This document shows, piece by piece, positions 1-7,941 of a DNA stretch of 53,276 nucleotides. The stretch's first letter is position 1. Each line of letters opens with the position of its first letter. Source of the stretch: Candidatus Nanopelagicales bacterium (GTDB lineage Bacteria; Actinomycetota; Actinomycetes; S36-B12; GCA-2699445). The position numbers and the translations under genes were made by a program. The stretch lies in assembly GCA_030700225.1 (NCBI GenBank), contig JAUYJT010000068.1:1-53276 (forward strand), given 5' to 3'. The notes beneath the pieces are model-generated. The model was not told the DNA's origin. It saw nothing but the letters and a program-made list of their open reading frames with translations, and did not search any database.

Positions 1-1286
1 GCGCCTCCCAGGGACCACGCGGTGACGTGATGCGGCTGGGTGTGCTCAGGACCCACATCACAACCCGGGATCACACACCCCCCGTCTCGAACAGCCAAGG
101 CCCTGCGCTGCGCTGGGGTCGCAAGACGTACCGAACGCCCCACCGCCACAGGCTGGAGTTGAGTCAAACCCAAACGGTTCAACAACGAACGCGGATCCAC
201 TGGTTCGCGAGGCTCAGCGATCACGGGAGTGATCTTGCAGGAACACAACCCGAACCGGGCACCGGCATGTCCTAGGACCTGATCGTGACCCAGCTGGCCC
301 AAGCCGGCACCGCCAGCGCACCACGAATCCGCCCCGGCGCCCGATTCGGCATCGGCGCCTTGGTGTGCGCCGCATTCGGTGTGCGATTCCGTGTGAGATT
401 GCCCGGGGGAGGTGTTGGCGACTTGTTCGGCTTGTGCCATGGTCATGGTCAACGTGACCGCCGCTGGTAGTCCGCCGTGTTTGGGAAGGTCGGCTTTGCT
501 GACCAGAAGCATCAAAGCGTCAGCGTTGCGCTGCGCGCGGGTCAAACCGTCGCCCTCGACGCGAACCGAGTCAGCGCAAGCCGCCACAGCTTCTTCGAAC
601 GCTTTGCCGTCCACACCAGCTAGGCGTCCCTCGAACACCGATATGTCACGGAACCTGGTGTACGACAAATATCGGTCGTCGTGGGCGTCTTGTTCGCATC
701 GATGCGCCAGGTCGGTTTTGGCCAAAGCCACAGCGTGAGCGCACGCCCGCGCCACCTGAGCCACACTCAACTCCGTCAGGACCGGCGCCAACGCCTTGGC
801 CACATCCTCGGCCTGGCCGGTGTCCAAGCCACGGGTGCCGCTTTCCATCCGCGCGTAACGTTCCACCCCCACCCGGCCCACGCGCCACGGCCCAGAGCAC
901 ACCGGGTGGGAATCGACGAACCGCGCCGCCGCTACAAGGCTGTGCGCCGCACCGCTGGCCCAACCATTGGCGCATAACGTGGAATGGGCCTGCAAAGCCA
1001 ACGCGTCCTGGTGTTCAGCCGCGGTAATACGGCGAGCCAGTTCCGCCTGCGCCGCGTGCACCGCCCGGGACAACACAGCCACGTCCGCGGCCAACACATC
1101 GCCGCAGCCCAGGCCCGAGGGAACCGTCGCGTCAGCCGCGGCCATCAGCGCCGACATCACCCCAGCAACCGGCGGCGACGCCGCGCACCCCACGCCCCCA
1201 GCTTCGGAAGACCCACCCAACTCAGCCACCGACATGGCCACCACCCCCATCCCCGCTTCGTAGAGGAAACCTGTACTCGCACACAT
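1..1286 (-). CDS. DUF222 / HNH endonuclease (13E12-repeat type), 3' end off window
   Basis: My own translation of the minus strand is open from an ATG at 1286 to base 1 (about 428 codons, no stop). The N-terminal part is Ala-rich; the middle has the DUF222 helical region (ARMESGTRGLDTGQAEDVAK, then EGDGLTRAQRNADALMLLV); the visible C-terminus holds the HNH start, with GGCVIPGC (about 95 nt from the edge) followed by HTQPHHVTAW. The last zinc/nuclease residues lie outside the window. Family members are usually 400-550 aa and multicopy in Actinobacteria; the exact role is unproven and mobile or repair-linked functions are suspected. Alternative in-frame starts are 1250 and 1235. I prefer 1286 because a degenerate SOS-like palindrome overlaps it, as in the gene at the other window end. 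The family call is confident; the start is not. Confidence 0.85.
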   Translation of the reverse strand, partial: MCASTGFLYEAGMGVVAMSVAELGGSSEAGGVGCAASPPVAGVMSALMAAADATVPSGLGCGDVLAADVAVLSRAVHAAQAELARRITAAEHQDALALQAHSTLCANGWASGAAHSLVAAARFVDSHPVCSGPWRVGRVGVERYARMESGTRGLDTGQAEDVAKALAPVLTELSVAQVARACAHAVALAKTDLAHRCEQDAHDDRYLSYTRFRDISVFEGRLAGVDGKAFEEAVAACADSVRVEGDGLTRAQRNADALMLLVSKADLPKHGGLPAAVTLTMTMAQAEQVANTSPGQSHTESHTECGAHQGADAESGAGADSWCAGGAGLGQLGHDQVLGHAGARFGLCSCKITPVIAEPREPVDPRSLLNRLGLTQLQPVAVGRSVRLATPAQRRALAVRDGGCVIPGCDVGPEHTQPHHVTAWSLGG

Positions 1287-1292
1287 GTTCCC
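1277..1292. promoter_or_regulatory. Degenerate LexA (SOS-box-like) palindrome over the DUF222 start
   Basis: The plus strand reads TCGCACACATGTTCCC, matching 9 of 12 arm positions of the mycobacterial-type SOS box TCGAAC-N4-GTTCGA. The minus-strand ATG at 1286 lies in the spacer. The spacer ACAT is identical to that of the near-perfect box at 53184-53199. The arm mismatches make this weak alone; its position supports it. Confidence 0.35.
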
Positions 1293-1328
1293 ACGAGGGT
1301 CCGACAATCAACGGCACACCACGCAGGC

Positions 1329-1365
1329 TGTGGATAACATCCCCGATGTCACGACCTGTGGACAA
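1329..1365. promoter_or_regulatory. Two DnaA-box-like 9-mers upstream of the DUF222 gene
   Basis: TGTGGATAA (1329-1337) is the exact complement of the classical DnaA box TTATCCACA. TGTGGACAA (1357-1365) is the complement of the actinobacterial form TTGTCCACA. They lie in the same orientation 28 bp apart, 43 to 79 bp upstream of the DUF222 start. No AT-rich unwinding region or dnaA/dnaN gene is nearby, so this is not an origin; DnaA titration or DnaA control of the divergent gene is possible. Confidence 0.45.
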
Positions 1366-1453
1366 AGAATGAACCGGGTCTCGTGCCACGTAAGGCCCAT
1401 GCCCGTGTGCAGCGGCATTCCGCGTCAGAGAAGTGCGCTTCTCGCATGTCGCC

Positions 1454-1530
1454 TGCCATGAGCATGGGACCGCTGTAGGCGGTTTTCTGCCAGGTTCATG
1501 GGACCACCTGGATTGCCAGTCATGGGACTA
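1454..1530. repeat. Three short direct repeats, possible remnant transposon end
   Basis: The motif TGCCA-N(1-4)-CATGGGAC occurs three times, with CATGGGAC cores at 1463-1470, 1497-1504 and 1521-1528 (34 and 24 bp apart). Clustered subterminal repeats of this kind are seen at the ends of some insertion sequences such as IS21-type elements, where transposase binds. No transposase is recognisable nearby, so it would be a relic. The assignment is an inference. Confidence 0.35.
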
Positions 1531-1869
1531 CCCGGTGCGCCTCCTCGGAGGTTCCTTGGCCTGGACCGTTCCCCTCGAAGGCGACAGGCCTAGCGCGCGG
1601 CCCGCCCTTGCTCGGGCGTGACCCGGTCGACTGCTACTTCCAGTTCCGAGAGGAGTCGCTGGCTTGTCGACCTCTGGGCGATCGCGTCACGCTGGACTTG
1701 CTCGCCGCCACCGAGTCGAGTCACAGCCGTCCCACCCTCAACTCCGAGAAGCCCGAGAAGCCCGAGAAGCCCGAGCACGACTATCGGTTGGTGTCCTGTT
1801 CACCGCCACCAGGTGACGGCGGACACGAGTACTGCCGACTGGTAGCCAGGAGGGCTGCCCGGCACGTTG

Positions 1870-2667
1870 CTAGCCGACTAGGTTGTCGGCTGGGCCGACC
1901 AAGTCCCAGCCGCCATCGGCAACGATTGTCGTGCCTGTGATGTAGTCACCCGCCGGCGAAGCCAGGAACGCGACAACGGCCGCGACCTCATCGGGAGTCT
2001 GAAGTCGGCCCAGCGGCACGAGGCGACCCACTTGGTCAGGATCCAGCCCGTAGCGCGATTCCCAAGCTTCGGTCCGCACGATCCCCGGCGCGACCGCCGC
2101 AGTCCGGATCCCGTATCGGCCCCATTCCTGTGCCCACGTGGCCGTCAAGCTCTCCACGCCCGCGCGGGCGGCCGAAGAATGAGACATGCCGGGCATCCCG
2201 CGTCTCGGAGTCATAGTGATCGACACGATCCGCCCGTATCCGCTTGGGATCATCGAACGCGCCGCGATCCGAGTCGTGACTCGCCACACGGCATCTAGGT
2301 TCAGCCGGGTAACCGCCCGGAACCCGTTCTCCGAGATCGCCTCCGCCGGGCTGATGAACTGCCCTCCGGCGTTGTTGACCACGATATCGATCTTGCCGCT
2401 GCGCTCCAGGATGTCATCGATTAGGGACTCGACGGCTTCGGGCTCACGCAAGTCGCAGGGCATCGGCCAGGCCTCTCCGCCGGCATCGCCGATGAGGGTG
2501 GTCGTTTCAGCGAGCGGTTCTGGCCGTCGCCCCACGCAGCACACGGTCGCTCCGAGCCTGGCTAGCTGGAAAGCACAAGCCCGACCGATTCCCGTGCCGG
2601 CTCCGCTCACCCACGCCGTTCGCCCGTCCAGGCAGCCCGCGGCAAGAACCTCGGAAACCGGTGTCAC
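1870..2667 (-). CDS. SDR-family reductase, peroxisomal trans-2-enoyl-CoA reductase-like
   Basis: A 265-aa classical short-chain dehydrogenase/reductase. The cofactor loop is SGAGTGIG (residues 21-28), the NNAG motif is at 98-101, and a C-terminal ITGTTIVADGG follows. The usual Tyr-x3-Lys is absent: the aligned segment is HSSAARAG (163-170), with Ser164 and Arg168 in place of Tyr and Lys, and the usual catalytic Ser region reads SITMT. GGQFISPAEAIS (101-112) and the HSxAARAG pattern resemble mammalian peroxisomal trans-2-enoyl-CoA reductase (PECR), so the likely substrate is an enoyl-CoA; this is inference. Its start overlaps the stop of the DUF2530 gene by 4 nt, indicating co-transcription. 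Confidence 0.8.
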   Translation of the reverse strand: MTPVSEVLAAGCLDGRTAWVSGAGTGIGRACAFQLARLGATVCCVGRRPEPLAETTTLIGDAGGEAWPMPCDLREPEAVESLIDDILERSGKIDIVVNNAGGQFISPAEAISENGFRAVTRLNLDAVWRVTTRIAARSMIPSGYGRIVSITMTPRRGMPGMSHSSAARAGVESLTATWAQEWGRYGIRTAAVAPGIVRTEAWESRYGLDPDQVGRLVPLGRLQTPDEVAAVVAFLASPAGDYITGTTIVADGGWDLVGPADNLVG

Positions 2668-2957
2668 GACTCGACCTCGTCCCCACCGGAGGGGCGATCA
2701 CTCACGATCTCCGGCGACTCCTCGCGAGCCTTCCGGTATACCGCTCGGCGCCGCACCGTGTATGTGATCGCCAGCAGCCCAAGCACGAAACCCGCGAAGG
2801 CCACCCAGATCCACCACCCGTTCCCCGCTGCCACCAACGAGTCCCGCAGCAACCACAGCACTACCAGCGCCACCGCCCAGGCTGCCGTGCCAGCTATCGT
2901 GGCGCCGACGCCGTCAACGTCCAGCGGCTTGATGTCCTCGTCCACTCCGGGCTCCAA
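2664..2957 (-). CDS. DUF2530-type small membrane protein
   Basis: A 97-aa protein with two predicted membrane helices (about residues 20-40 and 48-66), a short acidic N-terminus and a charged C-terminal tail beginning RRRAVYRKAREE. Size and hairpin topology fit DUF2530 of Actinobacteria, whose function is unknown. It starts directly after the stop of the upstream FxLYD-like gene and overlaps the SDR start by 4 nt, so three genes form one minus-strand operon. The family assignment is by recognition only. Confidence 0.65.
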   Translation of the reverse strand: MEPGVDEDIKPLDVDGVGATIAGTAAWAVALVVLWLLRDSLVAAGNGWWIWVAFAGFVLGLLAITYTVRRRAVYRKAREESPEIVSDRPSGGDEVES

Positions 2958-3497
2958 TCAGCTCTTGGCTGGCTCGAACCTCAGGACCACGAGTTTCTTC
3001 CCCGGCACCCATTCGTCATCACCGGACAACGTCACCTTCTTCGACTTACCCGGCCCAAACTTCTTGATGCCAGTCTTGGTGGTGGCCACGAGCTTCTTGC
3101 CGACGAACACGTACGCGACGACCGTCCCGTCCAGGGGCTTTGAGCTGACGTTTTCCAAGGTGCCGCGCACTCGCAACTCACCATCGGCGGACAACACCGA
3201 CCAGGCCGTCATCTCCACCTCTTCGGTGACCGTGTCGCTCGATTTCGGCGCCTTCGGAACGCCACTCTTCTCCGTCTGCTGCTCACCCGAGCCAGACGCG
3301 GCGCTGTCGGCCGAAGGATCTGAGCGAGGGATCAGTCCTGGGCCCGAGACAACGACCCAGAACCACACGATCATCAGGAACACTGCTCCGGCCGAGGCAA
3401 ACCATGCCAGCGCCATCTGCGGCCGATGGTGAGGTACCTCAGGCGGAAGGCGATCAAGCGCCCGGTGAGTCGGCCGCCCTTTGACATCCACGCTCAT
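2958..3497 (-). CDS. Membrane-anchored protein with FxLYD-like extracytoplasmic domain
   Basis: A 179-aa protein: cytoplasmic N-terminus of about 28 residues, one membrane helix (about 29-50), a Ser/Lys-rich linker (about 58-90), then a beta-rich domain with GELRVRGTLENVSSKPLDG and VVAYVFVGKKLVATTKTG, typical of FxLYD/DUF-type beta sandwiches on the outside of Gram-positive cells. No catalytic motif is visible; a cell-envelope structural or binding role is inferred. It is the first gene of a tight operon with the DUF2530 protein and the SDR. Confidence 0.6.
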   Translation of the reverse strand: MSVDVKGRPTHRALDRLPPEVPHHRPQMALAWFASAGAVFLMIVWFWVVVSGPGLIPRSDPSADSAASGSGEQQTEKSGVPKAPKSSDTVTEEVEMTAWSVLSADGELRVRGTLENVSSKPLDGTVVAYVFVGKKLVATTKTGIKKFGPGKSKKVTLSGDDEWVPGKKLVVLRFEPAKS

Positions 3498-3552
3498 GAC
3501 CCAAGGCTATGGCGCCAGGCACCGCCCCGCCGGAACTTCGCAATCCCCGTGC

Positions 3553-4692
3553 TCACCCGGCCATCCGCGCGATCAGGTAGTCAATGCAACGGGTCAGGGC
3601 GGCAACATCGGCTGGTTCCACCGACGGGAACATCGCGATTCTCAGCTGGTTGCGACCCAACTTGCGATACGGCTCGGTGTCGACGATTCCGTTGGCACGC
3701 AGCGCTTTGGCCACAGCCGCGGCATCCAGCCGCTCGTGGATATCAATCGTCCCGACCACCGCGGACCTCAACTCAGGGTCAGCCACGAAGGGCGTCGTCC
3801 AGACATTCGACTCAGCCCACGTGTACAAGGTCGAGGCCGATTCCTGGGTACGCGCAACTGCCCAGTCGATTCCTCCCGATTTGTTGAACCAGTCCACCTG
3901 CTCGGCCATCATCCAAATCGTCGCCAACGCTGGAGTGTTGTAGGTCTGGTTCTTCACTGAGTTGTCGATCGCCGTGACCAGATCGAGGAATGCGGGAATG
4001 TGGCGCCCCGACGCTGAGATCTCGCGAGCTCGTTCCAAAGCCAGAGGGGACATCAAAGCGATCCACAGGCCACCGTCCGACCCGAAGGACTTCTGCGGGC
4101 TGAAGTAGTACACGTCGAAATCCGCGGCCCTGACCGGAAGACCACCCGCTCCCGATGTGGCGTCGAAGACCATCAACGAGTCGTCGGATGAGCCAGCCAC
4201 GCGACCCGGCTTGATGGCCACTCCTGTCGACGTTTCATTGTGCGGCGAGGCGTACACGTCGATCCAATCAGCCGCCTCAAAGACGGGCGCGGAACCAGCG
4301 GGGGCGAGGCGAACATCCTGCTCACCAAGAAACGGCGCGATCGAGGCAGACTTGGCGGCCTTCGATCCGAACTCCCCGAACGACAAGAACTGCGCCCGTT
4401 CGCGGATTAGTCCGAACGTGGCCACTTCCCAGAACGCCGTCGCCCCACCGTTACCCACTACGACGCTGTAGTCATCCGGAAGCTTGAAGAAATCGCGCAA
4501 CCCTTCCTGGATTCGCGCGACCTGACCCTTCACCGTGGCCTGGCGGTGCGACGTTCCGAGATAGGTCGTCGCCACTCTCGCCAAGGAGTCCACTTGCTCG
4601 GCCCTGACCTTCGAAGGCCCGCATCCGAACCGTCCGTCGCCAGGCAGCATCTCAACTGGAATCACAATCTGCGCCGAATCAACCGCTGTCAT
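3553..4692 (-). CDS. serC: Phosphoserine aminotransferase
   Basis: A 379-aa PLP enzyme converting 3-phosphohydroxypyruvate and glutamate to phosphoserine in serine (and some pyridoxal) biosynthesis. FGCGPSKVR near the N-terminus and YYFSPQKSFGSDGG with the Schiff-base Lys mark the actinobacterial SerC type (length close to mycobacterial SerC, about 376 aa). GNGGATAFWE follows the pattern for the phosphate-binding loop. It starts 1 nt after the citA stop, so the two are co-transcribed; the close association of serC, citA and the DUF3027 gene is also seen in mycobacteria. The assignment is confident. Confidence 0.95.
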   Translation of the reverse strand: MTAVDSAQIVIPVEMLPGDGRFGCGPSKVRAEQVDSLARVATTYLGTSHRQATVKGQVARIQEGLRDFFKLPDDYSVVVGNGGATAFWEVATFGLIRERAQFLSFGEFGSKAAKSASIAPFLGEQDVRLAPAGSAPVFEAADWIDVYASPHNETSTGVAIKPGRVAGSSDDSLMVFDATSGAGGLPVRAADFDVYYFSPQKSFGSDGGLWIALMSPLALERAREISASGRHIPAFLDLVTAIDNSVKNQTYNTPALATIWMMAEQVDWFNKSGGIDWAVARTQESASTLYTWAESNVWTTPFVADPELRSAVVGTIDIHERLDAAAVAKALRANGIVDTEPYRKLGRNQLRIAMFPSVEPADVAALTRCIDYLIARMAG

Positions 4693-4693
4693 G

Positions 4694-5842
4694 TCACTTC
4701 CCGATCACTACTGAGTCTCTGCCAACGGCAGGCAGGCTCCCGGTCACCATGGTCTCGTCCCAGCCTGGAACCTGCTCGGGCTTGCGCGGGGCCGGACCCA
4801 CATATCGCGCCGATGGTCGAATAAGGCGACCCGTCCGCTTCTGTTCCAGGATGTGAGCGCTCCACCCCGCCAGCCGAGCGCAGGTGAACATGGAAGTGAA
4901 CAGGTGCGCCGGGACCTCCGCGAAGTCCAAGACAATGGCTGCCCAGAATTCGACATTCGTCTCCAGCACCCTGTCCGGGCGCCTCGCCCGGAGCTCCGCC
5001 AGAGCGGCCTGCTCAAGAGCCACAGCAGCTTCATACCTGGGAGCGTCCAGTTCCTTGGCTGTGCGGCGCAGCACGCGAGCGCGGGGATCTTCAGCCCTGT
5101 AGACACGGTGCCCGAAGCCCATTAGCCGTTCACCTCGGTCGAGGAGCCCGCGTACGAAGCCCTCTGGATCACCCGTGCGTTCGACCTCTTCAATCATGCT
5201 CAGGACGCGCGATGGCGCGCCACCATGGAGTGGCCCGGACATCGCACCCACAGCTCCCGAGATCGCGGCGGCCACATCTGCCCCGGTGGAAGCGATGACG
5301 CGGGCTGCGAACGTCGACGCGTTCATCCCGTGCTCGGCCGCCGAAACGAAGTAGGCGTCCACGGCCTGAACATGCTTCGGATCGGGATCTCCGCGCCACC
5401 TGATCATCATTCGCTCGACGATCGTTCTGGCTTTGTCGATCTCAGCCTGCGGAACCATCGGGACACCGAGTCCACGCGCGGACTGCGCGACGAACGACAT
5501 CGCCATCACGGACACGTGAGCCAAGTTCTCGCGAGCTACTCGGTCGTCAATATCAAGCAAGGGCCTCAACCCCCAGCCGGGAGCCAACATCGCGATCGCG
5601 GACTGGACGTCAACCCTGACGTCCCCGGAATGCACCGGGATCGGGTACGGCTCCGCCGGAGGCAGGCCCGGGTTGAACTCGTTGTCAACCAGAACGCCCC
5701 AAACGTTCGCGAATGAGACTCTGCCGACCAGGTCTTCAATGTCGACGCCGCGGTACCGCAGCGCTCCACCGTCCTTGTCTGGTTCGGCTATCTCGGTCTC
5801 GAAGGCTATTACCCCTTCGAGCCCCGGAATGAACTCGTCCAT
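4694..5842 (-). CDS. citA: Citrate synthase 2-type enzyme
   Basis: A 382-aa citrate synthase of the short actinobacterial type (CitA), condensing oxaloacetate and acetyl-CoA at the entry to the TCA cycle. The N-terminus GLEGVIAFETEIAEPDKDG is characteristic; family active-site regions are visible as EHGMNASTFAARVIAST, GPLHGGAPSRVL and GFGHRVYRAEDPRARVL. A GTG three bases upstream (5845) is an alternative start; I chose ATG 5842 because of the GGGGAG just upstream. It is the promoter-proximal gene of citA-serC. Confidence 0.93.
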   Translation of the reverse strand: MDEFIPGLEGVIAFETEIAEPDKDGGALRYRGVDIEDLVGRVSFANVWGVLVDNEFNPGLPPAEPYPIPVHSGDVRVDVQSAIAMLAPGWGLRPLLDIDDRVARENLAHVSVMAMSFVAQSARGLGVPMVPQAEIDKARTIVERMMIRWRGDPDPKHVQAVDAYFVSAAEHGMNASTFAARVIASTGADVAAAISGAVGAMSGPLHGGAPSRVLSMIEEVERTGDPEGFVRGLLDRGERLMGFGHRVYRAEDPRARVLRRTAKELDAPRYEAAVALEQAALAELRARRPDRVLETNVEFWAAIVLDFAEVPAHLFTSMFTCARLAGWSAHILEQKRTGRLIRPSARYVGPAPRKPEQVPGWDETMVTGSLPAVGRDSVVIGK

Positions 5843-5930
5843 CACTCCCCATTTCCCAAAGACTCGTTCCCCTGTACTCAGTCAACTAGATGTAGGCCCG
5901 GCCCTGCGAGGCAGCCCCTGTCAAGCGAGA

Positions 5931-6626
5931 TCACGGCTGCAGTCGCTCCACAGTCCAAGCTGCCGCCTCGTCCAGCCACGGGTAGTCGGTCTTCGCCTTG
6001 AACCTGAGCCGATCGTGCAGCCGGGACGGTTGACCCTGCCAGAATTCTACAGACGACGCGCGCACCAAATAGCCGCCCCAGTAGTCCGGCATCGGCACTT
6101 CCATGCCCTCCGGAAACTCCTCGGCGACCTGAACGACACGCTTGTACAAGCTGGCCCGGGATTCGATTGGCGCTGACTGCATCGACACCCAGGCGCCCAG
6201 ACGGTCATCACGCGGGCGGCCCGAGAAGTACGACTCTGCGACAGCGCGCGGCAGCGGCTCCGCCCGGCCGCGGATCAAGACCTGTCGGTGCAACGGGATC
6301 CACGCGAAACCCATCGCCACGCGCGGGTCGTCTTCGATCTGGCGAGCCTTGCGCGACATGCGGTTGGTGAAGAACCGAACCCCTTCGGGTCGAACTTCCT
6401 TGGCCAGGACCATGCGCACCGACGGACCGTCCAGACCACAAGTCGCCAAGCTCACCGCGTTGGGCTCAGGAAGGCCAGCCGCAACCGCGTCAGCGAACCA
6501 CTTCCGGAACTGACCCAAAGGCGTCGAAGCCAACTCTTCCTCAAGCAGAGGTGGGGCCTGGTACTGAACGCGCTGCGCCATGGCATGGTCGAATTCACCC
6601 GATCCCCCATCTGGGACCTTTACCAC
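5931..6626 (-). CDS. pdxH: Pyridoxamine 5'-phosphate oxidase
   Basis: A 231-aa FMN enzyme oxidising pyridoxine/pyridoxamine 5'-phosphate to PLP. Family features: SEPNAVSLATCG-like entry (here LPEPNAVSLATCG), RMVLAKEVRPEGVRFFTN (FMN/PLP binding), SRKARQIEDDPRVAMGFAWIP, and the terminal VEFWQGQPSRLHDRLRF signature ending in VERLQP. The GTG at 6626 overlaps the RHH gene stop; ATG 6581 (MAQRVQ) is an alternative start giving 216 aa, and neither has a good ribosome site. PLP made here serves SerC downstream. Function is confident, start uncertain. Confidence 0.93.
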   Translation of the reverse strand: MVKVPDGGSGEFDHAMAQRVQYQAPPLLEEELASTPLGQFRKWFADAVAAGLPEPNAVSLATCGLDGPSVRMVLAKEVRPEGVRFFTNRMSRKARQIEDDPRVAMGFAWIPLHRQVLIRGRAEPLPRAVAESYFSGRPRDDRLGAWVSMQSAPIESRASLYKRVVQVAEEFPEGMEVPMPDYWGGYLVRASSVEFWQGQPSRLHDRLRFKAKTDYPWLDEAAAWTVERLQP

Positions 6627-7042
6627 CAGCGACCGTCGCCCAACCCAGCGACCAGGACTTCAGTCACTAACGCGTCCAGCGTCTGGTCCGATTGGGCCGC
6701 CCGTTCGCGCAACTGCTTGCGAAGTGACTTGGGAACCTTGACCTTCAGGTCGACCTTCTTGCCCTGCGGCCGCCCCAATCTCATCGAGTCCGAAGTCGCG
6801 TGCCCCGCGGCCAGGAAGCTCGAACCGCCGGCCTTATCAGCCTTGCCGGACTTACCTGCCTTGCCAGCGTCGGCTTTATCGGCCTTGCTGGACTTGTCGG
6901 TACCGGGTGCGCGTTCCAAGGCGCTACCTGTCTTGCCAGCCTCGCCCGTTTCCAGTTCAGGCTCATCCAGTCGCAAGAGCAGCGCCGGATGGACATCGGC
7001 ATCAGGCGCCCGCCGCAACGCTGGACGGGGTCGCGTAGTCAT
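6620..7042 (-). CDS. Small ribbon-helix-helix protein paired with ParA-like ATPase
   Basis: A 140-aa protein. Residues about 45-75 are a low-complexity run of Lys/Ala/Asp/Gly triplets (KADKADAGKAGKSGKADK), and the C-terminus (about 97-135) has VDLKVKVPKSLRKQLRERAA followed by a helix ending LVTEVLVAGL, the pattern of a ribbon-helix-helix (CopG/ParG-like) DNA-binding domain. It starts 7 nt after the ParA-like gene stop, so the two form an operon resembling a partition pair on a chromosome, separate from the usual oriC parAB. A role in positioning or in regulating its own operon is inference. Confidence 0.65.
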   Translation of the reverse strand: MTTRPRPALRRAPDADVHPALLLRLDEPELETGEAGKTGSALERAPGTDKSSKADKADAGKAGKSGKADKAGGSSFLAAGHATSDSMRLGRPQGKKVDLKVKVPKSLRKQLRERAAQSDQTLDALVTEVLVAGLGDGRWW

Positions 7043-7048
7043 CCTGTC

Positions 7049-7831
7049 TCACACTCCCTGTGGTCTTCGACTTCCAGTCCGGTCCAGTGTCTGGCCCAGG
7101 AGACTCTCGAACACGCCCGTCACTTCGCCTCCGCCACGATGGTCCAGATCCTGAACGGCCACACCGGCACCCTGGGCGCGCTGGATGACCGCCCTCTCCG
7201 GCACGGCCGGCGTGAGCAATAGCTGAGGGTATGCCTGAGCTACCTCGTTCCACCGGTAAGTGTGCTCGGCCAGTGTTCGCCTCATACGGTTGACGATGAT
7301 TCCAGCCACTCTCAGCCTCAGATTGGCGCTGTCTCGAACAACTCCCACGGCCTCCAACGCCTGCTCCGCGCCAAGCAACGCGAAGAAACTCGGCTCGGTC
7401 ACTACCAGTGCCTGCATCGCGGCCGCGAGCCCGTTACGCGTGACCTCACCAAGAGACGGCGGGCAGTCCATGAGCACGACGTCGTACTCCTGGGCCACCG
7501 GCCTTAGCGCACGGCGAAGTCGCAGGGCTGACCCAGCTGTCTGTGACGAGTTCCTGTGCTCGAGCGCTGGCTCAGAAGCGATCAGGTCGACTCCACCCCA
7601 CCCCGAAGGGATGACAGCGTCGGCGGCCACGCCTTCACGCCCGTCCGCGAGCACGTCACCGCTAGTGAACTTCACCTTGCCGGGATTCAGGCCAGCGGTG
7701 GCGTTCGCCTGCGGATCGAGGTCGACAACCAGAACCCGCAAGCCGCGGGCCCTGGCGGCTCCCGCGAGTCCCAACACGACCGTCGTCTTGCCGACGCCAC
7801 CTTTCAGGGACACAACAGCGAGCCCAGCCAT
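7049..7831 (-). CDS. ParA/Soj/MinD-family ATPase
   Basis: A 260-aa deviant-Walker ATPase: Walker A KGGVGKTT (residues 10-17), VLVVDLDPQANAT with the switch Asp, and VLMDCPPSLGEVTRNGL (Walker B). Length fits ParA. The frame is open further upstream, but that part overlaps the divergent iron-regulator gene and lacks family similarity, so I start at ATG 7831, which begins MAGLAVVSLKGGVGK directly before Walker A. The RHH gene follows 7 nt downstream. There is no ParB with CTPase motifs here, so this is an orphan ParA-type system that may position a protein or DNA cargo. Confidence 0.88.
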   Translation of the reverse strand: MAGLAVVSLKGGVGKTTVVLGLAGAARARGLRVLVVDLDPQANATAGLNPGKVKFTSGDVLADGREGVAADAVIPSGWGGVDLIASEPALEHRNSSQTAGSALRLRRALRPVAQEYDVVLMDCPPSLGEVTRNGLAAAMQALVVTEPSFFALLGAEQALEAVGVVRDSANLRLRVAGIIVNRMRRTLAEHTYRWNEVAQAYPQLLLTPAVPERAVIQRAQGAGVAVQDLDHRGGGEVTGVFESLLGQTLDRTGSRRPQGV

Positions 7832-7941
7832 GGCCCCAGTGTTGCACTGTCGCTTCGCCACGGGGTCACCGCTACCCACCGTCACGACCTGCGGGATCGC
7901 GAAGATGCGACTATTGATGCTGTCCTCGTAGGAAGGCAATC

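Larger units (their letters stand above)
1287..1869. other. Gene-poor 583-bp stretch
   Basis: Between the DUF222 start and the SDR stop I find no recognisable gene. Besides the DnaA-like boxes and CATGGGAC repeats it contains a 9-bp tandem repeat, CGAGAAGCC, three times at 1745-1771. Plus-strand frames are open here (for example 1608-1940) but their products match no family I know and have low-complexity composition, so I do not call them genes. Confidence 0.5.

Noticed and set aside
412-738. Plus-strand open frames in 1-1300
   Set aside because: They are antisense to the DUF222/HNH coding frame, which has recognisable family motifs.
1329-1365. Chromosomal origin of replication
   Set aside because: Only two DnaA boxes, no AT-rich unwinding element and no dnaA or dnaN nearby.
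1608-1940. Plus-strand open frame with Glu-Lys-Pro repeats
   Set aside because: No family similarity, and the repeats are explained by a 9-bp tandem; it overlaps the end of the SDR gene antisense.
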